Assembly (NCBI RefSeq): GCF_000316605.1
Contig: NC_019683.1
Coordinates: 5,006,036 to 5,070,035 of the forward strand
DNA length: 64,000 nt
Direction: 5' to 3'
From: [Leptolyngbya] sp. PCC 7376
GTDB taxonomy: Bacteria; Cyanobacteriota; Cyanobacteriia; Cyanobacteriales; MRBY01
Shown here: positions 1 to 8,441 of the stretch, one piece after another
Layout: each line of letters begins with the position of its first letter
How positions within the stretch are numbered: the stretch's first letter is position 1
Notes under the pieces: generated by a model
What the model saw: only the letters and a program-made list of their open reading frames with translations
The model's database searches: none
What the model was told of the DNA's origin: nothing
Program-made: the position numbers and the translations under genes

Positions 1-3000
1 GCCGGGCAGATAGTAAAAGCTTTGCAACAATGCTCCATGATTGCCTTGTCGAACAGGGTTTTAATGTTTGGTTTGATCAAAACGATATTCCCCTCGGTGT
101 TGACTTTCAGGAGCAGATTAAGGCAGGCATTGAAAAAGCTCACAATTTCATCTTTATCATTGCGCCCCACTCCATCAATTCTCCCTACTGCAACAAAGAA
201 ATCGACCTTGCTCTCAACCTCAACAAACGCATTATTCCCATCATGCATGTCGAGGAAATTAGCAAAGAAACATGGCAACAACGTAACCCTTACAAAACAG
301 AAGAATCTGACTGGGAAGCAGCTCAGGAAAGGGGAGAACATTCCAGTTTTAATAATATGAACCCAGAGATCGGCAAAATCAATTGGGTTTATTGCCGCGA
401 ACAGGATGATTTTGACGACTCATTTGAAAGGTTAATGAAACTATGTCGTCAGCACGAAGATTACGTCAAACAACATACCGAAATTTTGGCAAAGGCTCTG
501 TCATGGCAAAGCCATCAACAGCAATCCCAATATTTACTTGTGGGAGAAGACCGGATTGCTGCCGAAGGTTGGCTTTTGACTCGTTTTACTGATACCCAAG
601 CACCTTGTTTTCCTACAGATTTACATTGTGAATACGTCACTAAAAGTATCAGAAACGCAAATAATTTAATGACCCAGGTCTTCCTCTCTTATGCGGATGA
701 AGACAATGAAATGGAGGCTAAAATTCGTCGTAGTTTGATGCGCGAAGGCTACACTATTTGGAGTAGCCAACGGGATATTGAGGCAGGAGTAGACTTCGCC
801 GAAGCCATTAAACATGGCCTTGAAGCCACAGATACGATTGTCTATCTACTATCACCACATTCATTAGGATCCGAATTTTGCCAACGGGAAATTGCTTATG
901 CCCAATCTCTAAATAAACGCATTATTCCGCTGAGCATTGCCCCTATAGACGAGACTGACCTCTCACCAACAATTAGAGCAATTCAATATATCGACTTATC
1001 CTGCCTTGATGAAAATGAAGAGGCCTATCGGAAAGGTATAAATGTATTGTTGAAGCTGCTTACCCAAGACAAAATCTACTATGAGCAGCATAAAACCATT
1101 TTGGTACGAGCATTGAAATGGCAGGCTCAACAAAAAAATACAAGTATTCTTTTGCGAGGGCATAATCTCAGAGAAGCAGACACATGGCTTAAAATCGCAG
1201 CCAAACGCTCGGAATATCCAGCGACAGCCCTTCACCAAGAATTCATTCAGACGAGCCTAGATCAACCAGAGGATGTCGCCCTCGATGTTTTTGTTTCTTA
1301 TTCTCGTGCTGACTCAGACTTTGTGCGCCAACTCAATGATGCGCTACAGGTTCAGGAGAAAACGACTTGGTTCGACCAAGAAAGTATCGCCTCAGGTAGT
1401 GACTTTCAGCAAGAGATTTTCCATGGCATAGAAAGCTGCGATAACTTCTTGTTCGTGATTTCGCCCAACTCTGTCAACTCTGATTATTGCGGCGGAGAAG
1501 TGGAGCATGCAGCCAAGCTCAATAAGCGAATTGTGACTGTATTACATCGCTCGGTTAACCCGGCATCACTCCATCCGGAATTAGCAAAAATTCAGTGGAT
1601 TGACTTTCACAATAACGATGGTGATTTTTATGCCAATTTTAGCGAGTTGATACGAACTCTAGATACGGATCGTGAGCATGTCAGAAACCACACGCAATGG
1701 TCCCAAAGGGCTTTGGCCTGGCGACAGAAAGATAATGAGGATCTATTACTTAGGGGAAGCGAACTGGCGATCGCCCAAAACTGGCTAGACAAAGCTAGCC
1801 GAACAAAAATCATTCCCCTCACAACAGCGTTACAAAGGGAATTCATTGAGGCAAGCCATGCCCTAGAAACTCGTATAGAAGTGGAGAAAACCAAAGCCGA
1901 AATCGATGTTTTAAACTCTCTGTCGCAAACACGACGCATTGTAAATGATCAATTAGGAGCCTTACTTGTCAGTGTGAAGGCGGGAAAGCTATTGAGCGAA
2001 AAAATGCCTGCAGAGATCAAGCATCAGACAGCCCAAATACTCGGTCAAACCATCTATGGCATGCAGGAATATAACCGTTTACAGAAACCGGGTAATAAAG
2101 TACTCAATGTGAGATTTAGCCCAGACGGTAAAACTATTGCATCAGTTGGGACGGATCTCTGTGTCCATCTCTGGAGTCGAGAAGGAAAATTATTGAAAAG
2201 TCTACGGGGTCACAAAGAGTGGATTCATGGGATCGGTTTTAGCTCAGATAACACAATGCTGGCGTCAGGCAGTGATGATCACACCATTAAACTCTGGAGC
2301 ATCGATGGAGACTTAATTGCCACACTAGAAGGTCATGAAGGTAAGGTCACAAACCTCAGTTTTAGCCCTGACAACAAAACGATTGCCTCTGCGAGTGCAG
2401 ATCAAACCATCAGACTTTGGGATTGTAAAAATTATTGTCTGAAGGCAACTCTGACTGGTCATACAGATTGGGTTCGAGATGTGAATTTTAGTCCCGATGG
2501 GCAGCAAATAGTTTCGACTGGCTACGATAGCACCATCAGACTTTGGCATCCAGATGGAAAGCTTGCTCAAATTCTAGAGGGCCATGAAGGTTGGGGGGTG
2601 AGCGTATGTTTCAGTCCTGATGGTCAAATGATTGCATCAGTAGGTGCAGATCAAACCGTCAAGCTCTGGAATTCTCATGGTGAGCTACTCAAAACGCTGG
2701 ATGGTCATGGCTCCATCGTGGTTGGAGTTTGTTTTAGTCCTGATAGTCAAATGTTGGTTTCTTCCAGTCTTGACCATACGATTAAACTCTGGAATAGAGA
2801 CGGCGTACTGCTGACGACATTTCTGGGACACCGAGATTTTGTCTGGAATGTGCATTTTAGTCCCGATGGTCAGCTTGTTGCTTCAGCAGGTTTTGATGGG
2901 GATGTCAGACTTTGGCGCACTGACCTTATCTTTCCCAAGATGATCGAGGCCCATGTTGATCAGATTTTTGATTTCTGTTTTTGTGGCAATGACGGGGCGA

Positions 3001-3911
3001 TCGCCTCTGCCAGCGCTGACAAGAGCATCAAGCTCTGGAAAGATGACGGCACTCTCCTCCAGACTTTCCAGGGTCATAAAGACTGGGTTTGGGGGGTCAG
3101 TTGCAGTCCAGATGGACAGCGTCTTGCATCCTGTAGTTACGATACGACCGTCAAACTCTGGACCATAGATGGGCAATTACTTCATAGCCTTGAAGATCAT
3201 ACTGGTGGCGTGATGGGATTAGAAATAAGCCCAGATGGACAGGCGATCGCTTCGGCTAGTGCTGATGGAACCATCAAAGTTTGGAATTGGCAAGGTCAGC
3301 TAATCCATACCCTTAAAGACCATAAAAATTGGGTATGGGATGTTCACTTTAGTCCCGATAGCCAAAAAATTGCTTCTGCGAGTGCTGATGGCACCATCAA
3401 AGTTTGGAACAGAGAAAACGGTAAACTCTTACTCACGTTAGAAGGTCATTCTGAGTGGGTGAGGAGTGTCAGTTTTAGCCCAGACAGTCAACTGATTGCT
3501 TCAGCTAGTGATGATAGAACCATAAAAATTTGGAGTGCTGAAGGCAACTTACTCAAAACACTTCAAGGCCATACCTATCACATCCATGATGTCCGCTTCA
3601 GTCCCGATAGTCAGACCATTGCTTCCGCTAGTGCAGACAAAACAGTAAAACTTTGGAGCAGAGATGGTGACTTGCTAGCAACACTGCAAAATCATCAAAA
3701 TATTGTTTATGGTGCCCGGTTCAGCCCTGACGGAAAAAGTCTAGCTTCCGTTAGCGCTGACCGGACAATTGCCATTTGGTCACAGGATGATATGAAGCCG
3801 CAATCATTTGCCATAGATGAATTGCTCACCTACGGCTGTCAATGGCTACGAGACTATTTGAAGACAAATCCAAACATTAACGAAAGAGACCGTAATATAT
3901 GTGATTTGTAA
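1..3911 (+). CDS. multi-TIR, 14-repeat WD40 protein (5' end outside window)
   Basis: The frame is open to the left edge and codes for TIR-type sequence before the first ATG at 30, so the gene starts upstream. Numbering from that ATG, three TIR domains are visible: about 1-100 (its first strand is cut by the window edge), 215-310 and 420-520. Each keeps the CxxE segment (CNKE, CQRE, CGGE) whose Glu is catalytic in NAD-cleaving TIRs. Each TIR is followed by a repeated linker with LLxG...WL motifs. From about 690 there are 14 WD40 repeats (SPDG/SPDS...IKLW), enough for two seven-bladed propellers, and then the WLRDYL tail common on cyanobacterial WD40 proteins. By family it is a cytoplasmic sensor-effector, possibly in immunity or cell death. 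That role is inferred. It converges on the next gene with a 30-bp gap. Confidence 0.9.
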   Translation, partial: RADSKSFATMLHDCLVEQGFNVWFDQNDIPLGVDFQEQIKAGIEKAHNFIFIIAPHSINSPYCNKEIDLALNLNKRIIPIMHVEEISKETWQQRNPYKTEESDWEAAQERGEHSSFNNMNPEIGKINWVYCREQDDFDDSFERLMKLCRQHEDYVKQHTEILAKALSWQSHQQQSQYLLVGEDRIAAEGWLLTRFTDTQAPCFPTDLHCEYVTKSIRNANNLMTQVFLSYADEDNEMEAKIRRSLMREGYTIWSSQRDIEAGVDFAEAIKHGLEATDTIVYLLSPHSLGSEFCQREIAYAQSLNKRIIPLSIAPIDETDLSPTIRAIQYIDLSCLDENEEAYRKGINVLLKLLTQDKIYYEQHKTILVRALKWQAQQKNTSILLRGHNLREADTWLKIAAKRSEYPATALHQEFIQTSLDQPEDVALDVFVSYSRADSDFVRQLNDALQVQEKTTWFDQESIASGSDFQQEIFHGIESCDNFLFVISPNSVNSDYCGGEVEHAAKLNKRIVTVLHRSVNPASLHPELAKIQWIDFHNNDGDFYANFSELIRTLDTDREHVRNHTQWSQRALAWRQKDNEDLLLRGSELAIAQNWLDKASRTKIIPLTTALQREFIEASHALETRIEVEKTKAEIDVLNSLSQTRRIVNDQLGALLVSVKAGKLLSEKMPAEIKHQTAQILGQTIYGMQEYNRLQKPGNKVLNVRFSPDGKTIASVGTDLCVHLWSREGKLLKSLRGHKEWIHGIGFSSDNTMLASGSDDHTIKLWSIDGDLIATLEGHEGKVTNLSFSPDNKTIASASADQTIRLWDCKNYCLKATLTGHTDWVRDVNFSPDGQQIVSTGYDSTIRLWHPDGKLAQILEGHEGWGVSVCFSPDGQMIASVGADQTVKLWNSHGELLKTLDGHGSIVVGVCFSPDSQMLVSSSLDHTIKLWNRDGVLLTTFLGHRDFVWNVHFSPDGQLVASAGFDGDVRLWRTDLIFPKMIEAHVDQIFDFCFCGNDGAIASASADKSIKLWKDDGTLLQTFQGHKDWVWGVSCSPDGQRLASCSYDTTVKLWTIDGQLLHSLEDHTGGVMGLEISPDGQAIASASADGTIKVWNWQGQLIHTLKDHKNWVWDVHFSPDSQKIASASADGTIKVWNRENGKLLLTLEGHSEWVRSVSFSPDSQLIASASDDRTIKIWSAEGNLLKTLQGHTYHIHDVRFSPDSQTIASASADKTVKLWSRDGDLLATLQNHQNIVYGARFSPDGKSLASVSADRTIAIWSQDDMKPQSFAIDELLTYGCQWLRDYLKTNPNINERDRNICDL

Positions 3912-3941
3912 TCTCTCAGCCTCGTCAGAAATGATGGCCAT

Positions 3942-6008
3942 CTAGTGAAAAGACCAGCTTTTGATCGTTGAAGCTTTAGGACCTGATGTGTCTTGGGACT
4001 CTGGCTTATAGTATTCCAAACGACTTTGGGAAAGGTTCATTCTGACTAAGGCCTGTAATGTCGTGATAGCAGCAGTTGTCGGGTCAATAACCGGAGCTGG
4101 GGTACCAAGTTCTGCCAAAACTTTCTCGGTTTCTTTGGCAACTTCTAACATTCCAGTACAGCCAAGCACAATAGCCTGAGCGCCATCCTGTTCAATAGCC
4201 TGTTGTGACTGTTTTAGCAGAGCTTCCTTGACGCGCTCCTTATTACCTAAATCTACAACAGGTATACCGAGGTCTCGAATGGACATCAAGTTACTCATAA
4301 TGCCTAGTTTCCGAGCTTCATCTTCGATGATGGAGTTAACTCTTTTTTCGACAGTGACAATCGAAAACTTTTGGCAAATCAATTTAGCCATGAGAACTGC
4401 TGGTTCAAATCCTCCAATTGCGGGAATGTCGACGAGTTCTCTGACAACACCAAGTCCAGGATCAGCAAAGCAATCAATAAAGATGCCGTCCATACCTTCC
4501 TGTTGAGCTTCTTGTGATTTTTTAATAATATCGGCTGTGTTTAGGAATTCATCGTAACGACTCTCGATGGATTTGGTTCCATGATCAAGATTTACCAGAC
4601 TAATGTCTGCATCTGGAGCTGCAACGGTTTTAATTTCTGCTTCGACACTCGGATTGAAAGCGGAACTAGCAATGGGCGCAATGACTCTTATCTTCATTTT
4701 TGATGTTTTCTCAATAGGTTGGTTTGATAGCCATGGGGTTGTGTAGTCTTTTGGTCCTCCCTTTGATTGGACTTCCTGACTCCATGCATCCATCAGTTCC
4801 TGATTCGCTCTTACTTCTTCGGCTGCTTGAACCGCGATAAGACTGACCGTTGGGCCTGTCTGATTCTGGAACATCATCCATTGATAAATACTCCATAAAT
4901 CTGAGTTGTCAAAGACATGGCCCTCATCGGTCAAATAATTCATGGAATCAGGACCTACAATCCATGCTTTATCTGGATTCTTTTGTTGGTCTGGTTCTGT
5001 TGTTTTCTGACACCAGATATTTTCATTTTCAATAAAAATAGTCAGATATTCTCCTGCAAAAGTCCCTGCGCCAGTTATCTGAACTAAGCCTGTATCCAAA
5101 CCTTCAGTGGCTTGTTCCATAAAGGTCACCTGCCCATAAAAAGCTTGTTTAGCAGTGCGCTTTACGGTGTTGTTGATGTAATGCAGGACATCTTGTAAAC
5201 GGTCTTTGCCGGTCTTTTGATTAATGATTATGCCTATCTGTAAAGCATCACTCATGCTGTTCCGGATAGGTTTACAGTTTTGGAAGGTTGGTCCGTTTGC
5301 CGCGTATATCGCTAGACCAGATACGAGACCAAAGGCTTTGGATTCGACTAGGCCAAGGGTCGCAGTTTCTAGGGTTGTTTCATCTTGAACATTGAGAGAG
5401 GCGTAGTCAAAGTAATTACTACCTGGTTCGGTTTCGTTATCACCGCCTAAGATATTTGGATAGCGTCCGATTTGACGAGCATAAGTAGTAAGGGGCAATG
5501 TCGGAACAGCGCGCCCTGCACCGTCCGCATCGACTACAGATATAGAACTAAATTGGGTACTAGAGTCTGTTGACAAGCCATTGGCTACAACCATTGGAAC
5601 GATACTATTTACGGCTCCTATTTCCACTGGCAGACAAAAGCTCATACGCTCTAAGGATTGATATCTGTCCTCTCCAGCCGCTTTGAAATCAAAACACAGT
5701 TTGGCTAAATTTTTGTAGGCTGGAATAGTTGCTTTAACAAGGTCTGGCTTCCTGAAAAGTTCCAATGGGGAACCAATACCTGCGACCACTGCTCCCCAAT
5801 CATTTTTTGAGGTTAAGGTCTCTAAATTGATGAGGTTAATTTCAGTTGTTTCATCAAAGAAGTGAGGGATGATTTTAGTGAGTGCCAGTTGGAGTGAACC
5901 TCCTCCTCCTGAAGCGAGAAAGCATGCACCCTGAACAATATTCTTGATATCGCCAACTTTCAATTGTTGACCATTGGATTCAGTGTCTAATCCGTGTTGT
6001 TCAAACAT
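3942..6008 (-). CDS. fusion of DUF917 (S-methyl thiohydantoin desulfurase-type) and Asp/Glu/hydantoin racemase domains
   Basis: The protein has 688 residues. Residues about 15-430 match the DUF917 family: a Gly-rich ASGGGG segment near residue 33 and the VDADGAGRA block. After a short linker a second start-like Met (near 4699) begins a full Asp/Glu/hydantoin racemase domain. It has the two Cys expected of that fold, in DCFADPGL and LGCTGM. DUF917 enzymes occur with hydantoinase/racemase genes and act on (thio)hydantoins, so the fusion probably joins two steps of hydantoin or related cyclic-amide breakdown. The substrate is inferred. ATG start at 6008 with only a weak upstream purine stretch. 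It stands alone between convergent and co-directional neighbours and no transporter for it is visible nearby. Confidence 0.8.
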   Translation of the reverse strand: MFEQHGLDTESNGQQLKVGDIKNIVQGACFLASGGGGSLQLALTKIIPHFFDETTEINLINLETLTSKNDWGAVVAGIGSPLELFRKPDLVKATIPAYKNLAKLCFDFKAAGEDRYQSLERMSFCLPVEIGAVNSIVPMVVANGLSTDSSTQFSSISVVDADGAGRAVPTLPLTTYARQIGRYPNILGGDNETEPGSNYFDYASLNVQDETTLETATLGLVESKAFGLVSGLAIYAANGPTFQNCKPIRNSMSDALQIGIIINQKTGKDRLQDVLHYINNTVKRTAKQAFYGQVTFMEQATEGLDTGLVQITGAGTFAGEYLTIFIENENIWCQKTTEPDQQKNPDKAWIVGPDSMNYLTDEGHVFDNSDLWSIYQWMMFQNQTGPTVSLIAVQAAEEVRANQELMDAWSQEVQSKGGPKDYTTPWLSNQPIEKTSKMKIRVIAPIASSAFNPSVEAEIKTVAAPDADISLVNLDHGTKSIESRYDEFLNTADIIKKSQEAQQEGMDGIFIDCFADPGLGVVRELVDIPAIGGFEPAVLMAKLICQKFSIVTVEKRVNSIIEDEARKLGIMSNLMSIRDLGIPVVDLGNKERVKEALLKQSQQAIEQDGAQAIVLGCTGMLEVAKETEKVLAELGTPAPVIDPTTAAITTLQALVRMNLSQSRLEYYKPESQDTSGPKASTIKSWSFH

Positions 6009-6403
6009 AATCTTTTTTATTTTCGAGCTAAAGCCATTTGAGCTTCAATCTAATGAAGCATTTGTTTGACTGAAAAATTTGATGGAGGGAAATATTGAAA
6101 TTTTTGCTGAGGAAAGTTGCTACAAACTTTAACCACAGACCACTAAAAGGTAAATACACACTATCGGAGTCCCTCCGATGTTACCTAACTTTTCGCAAGA
6201 TGGATGATTTCTTTTAAATTTTGAATAGTATGGTCAGCTAAAAATGCAACTTATATGGTTAAGCGTCTGCTGTTTGCCTTAATTTCTATAAAGTTCCAGC
6301 GATATGGCGATCGCCAATAATCTCCACTTCGATAGACCGCGTAATTTGCTTAATCGTTATGTCGAATGCAGAGGTTGGGAATCTTTAGACCTGTACAAAA
6401 AAT
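6009..6403. other. intergenic region with a 7-bp hairpin
   Basis: This 395-bp stretch has no convincing gene. It contains a perfect stem ATCGGAG/CTCCGAT with a 3-nt loop at 6173-6189 and one HIP1 site near 6305. Short open stretches on both strands around 6304-6410 (36 codons or fewer) have no ribosome-binding site and no recognisable product. Confidence 0.4.
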
Positions 6404-7573
6404 CTAACCAATAACCACACCAGGCATAAATGAGGCTCCAAGACCGATGACCATACCACCAAGCACTAGCCAGACAGAATTGACTTTAAATTTCACTAGT
6501 AAAAATAGCGAGGCGATCGCCACGGTGATAGTTAAGGGATCGACGAGAGAAGATTGAGCAAGCTGTGCTGTTACCACCGCCATTAAACTCAACGCACCAA
6601 TATTGACGCCATCGAGAAAGGCACGAAACCATTCTGATTGATTTAGTTTCGGCAAAATGGGATGGAGGACAGAGATGAGAATAAAACCCGGTAAAAACAT
6701 CCCCAGCGTGGCAATACCCGCACCCGGAAAGCCACCAAGTAAAAAGCCAATAAATGTCGCAGTTGTGGATAATGGCCCTGGTGTAATCTGACCAATGGCG
6801 ATCGCATCAAGGAGCTGTTGGTCGGTGAGCCATCCCAAACGTTCGACAAAATCTCCTCGCAGAAACGCCAAAAGCACATAGCCACTGCCATACAGAATTG
6901 TGCCCACTTTAAAAAACATCAGGAAGAGCCACGACAAGCTAAAACTGCCTATACTGCCTAAACCAAAGCTAAAGCCAGACAGAGGTGCTAAGAACGGCAG
7001 CGGGGCGATCGCCAAAGCTTTGTCAGGCTTCAAGAGTTGTTTGCCTTGTTTAACAATGAAACTAAAAATACCACTTGCCAACAGCAAGGCCAATTCATGC
7101 AGACCGACAATCGATAAACCAATATTTAAGAAGGCCAGAACTATTGCAAATTTTCCTTTTATTGCTCCTTTACCGAGTTGCCATAATGCTTGTGCAATTA
7201 GGGCGATCGCCACAGGCTTAACGCCATAGAGTAGCCATTCTCCTTGGGGAGATGCACCGTAGTGGACATAAACCCAGCAGAACAACACCATCAAAAAAAT
7301 AGATGGCGCAGTAAAACAAATACCGCCGACCCATAGCCCTAACCAACCAGCTCGGTGATAACCAATATGGCTTGCCATTTCCATAGAGTTGGAGCCAGGC
7401 AACAGGTTTGTTGCACCGAAAAAATCTAAGAATTCTTGTTCACTAAGCCATTCACGTCGCGCGACAAACTCATCATGCATCATCGCCACAATCGCGATCG
7501 GTCCACCAAAAGCCGTAAAACCCAACTTCAGGGATAACTTGGAAACTTCCCCTAAACGACTCCACTGCACCAT
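6404..7573 (-). CDS. chrA: chromate transporter, CHR family (ChrA)
   Basis: An inner-membrane protein of about 389 residues with the duplicated CHR architecture. The N-terminal half carries FGGPIA and the LPGSNSMEMA loop. The C-terminal half repeats the pattern with YGSGYVLLAFLRGDFVE and the QITPGPLSTTATFIG loop. About ten hydrophobic segments are visible. CHR proteins export chromate by a proton-linked antiport. I chose the ATG at 7573; a TTG three codons upstream is also open. No clear Shine-Dalgarno is seen. A decayed paralog lies immediately upstream (7795-8346), so this is the surviving copy of a tandem duplication. Confidence 0.9.
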   Translation of the reverse strand: MVQWSRLGEVSKLSLKLGFTAFGGPIAIVAMMHDEFVARREWLSEQEFLDFFGATNLLPGSNSMEMASHIGYHRAGWLGLWVGGICFTAPSIFLMVLFCWVYVHYGASPQGEWLLYGVKPVAIALIAQALWQLGKGAIKGKFAIVLAFLNIGLSIVGLHELALLLASGIFSFIVKQGKQLLKPDKALAIAPLPFLAPLSGFSFGLGSIGSFSLSWLFLMFFKVGTILYGSGYVLLAFLRGDFVERLGWLTDQQLLDAIAIGQITPGPLSTTATFIGFLLGGFPGAGIATLGMFLPGFILISVLHPILPKLNQSEWFRAFLDGVNIGALSLMAVVTAQLAQSSLVDPLTITVAIASLFLLVKFKVNSVWLVLGGMVIGLGASFMPGVVIG

Positions 7574-7639
7574 TAATATCAACTATTGACGCTCAGCAAT
7601 TTACAACCAGAAAGAAAATTATCATAACGAGGGAAAAAA

Positions 7640-7712
7640 TCTACTGCATGGCAGATAGGATATTTCCTGAGAGTTGCTACGCCAATTAAAACCGAAAAAG
7701 GATCAATAAGCC
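7640..7712 (+). pseudogene. remnant of the flv3 5' end from a tandem duplication
   Basis: This segment is nearly the same as 8421-8492, the ribosome-binding site and first codons of flv3. Both contain GTTGCTACGCCAATTAAAAC followed by CGAAAAA and a CCAGACA block. The start codon is lost here (ATGGTT in flv3, AGAGTT here) and similarity ends after about 22 codons. The homology extends left through the whole leader to the chrA start (7571-7640 against 8341-8421), so the unit once copied was chrA plus the intergenic region plus the flv3 5' end. Confidence 0.75.
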
Positions 7713-7794
7713 AGACAACAAACACCCGGAACCAATATAATTTCGCTTCTTTTCCGTAAATTAATAGAGCGTTCATTCTCATTTCAACGCTGTT

Positions 7795-8346
7795 TTACCA
7801 TAGTGCAAAACGAATAGAACTAGGGCCAAACGTCATAGTAAATGCGTAGATCAGTAATCCAATGGCCATTCCTCCCAACACCAACCAAACAGAATTTACT
7901 TTGTATCGAATCAACAGAAATAAAACGGCGATCACTATCCCAATTGTGAGGAGATCCACAAGAGAAGATTCGGCAAGAAAAACGGTGACGACAGTCATCA
8001 AGCTCAATGCGCCAACATTCACACCATTGAGTGTTGATCGATGAGCCAACAACCTAATCGCTCAACTAAATCGGCTCGCAGAAAAGCCAAGGGCACATAA
8101 CCACTGCCATACATCACTACGCCAACTTGCAAAAAAGTCAAAAAAACAAGGCAATCTTGCTGTTGAAGTGGTAGCACTAACCGCTGCTAAATTAAAGGGC
8201 ATTAAAAACAGGATGGGGGCGATCGCCAATTTTCAAACGATTTCATCATGCATCATCGCGATATGCACGACTGGCCCACCAAATGCAGTCAACCCAAGAC
8301 GCAAAAATAATTGGGAGACTTCCTGAATTCGGTTCCACTACACCAT
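7795..8346 (-). pseudogene. decayed second copy of chrA
   Basis: Read on the minus strand from 8346, this resembles the N-terminus of the intact ChrA (start, then FGGP and MMHDE), but the third codon is TAG where the intact gene has CAG. The sequence then jumps, through a large internal deletion, to the middle of the protein (YGSGYVPLAFLRADLVERLG). After frame changes it ends with an intact-looking 85-codon C-terminal stretch (GVNVGALSLM...NSVWLVLGGMAIGL). About 150 codons of the first half are missing. It cannot make a working transporter. Confidence 0.85.
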
Positions 8347-8426
8347 TAATCTCAGCTATTGAAAAGAGCAATCACAACCCCAAAGAAATCATGTCACAAT
8401 AAGTAAAGATGACTATTGCATCGCAT

Positions 8427-8433
8427 GAAGGAG
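8427..8433 (+). promoter_or_regulatory. Shine-Dalgarno of flv3
   Basis: AAGGAGG lies 8 nt before the ATG at 8442. It fixes the start there rather than at the in-frame codon at 8409. Confidence 0.8.
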
Positions 8434-8441
8434 GTTTCCCG

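Noticed and set aside
6304-6414. 36-codon frame beginning with a HIP1 site upstream of chrA's 3' end
   Set aside because: No ribosome-binding site, no relative, and HIP1 often creates an ATGGCGATCGCC start by chance.
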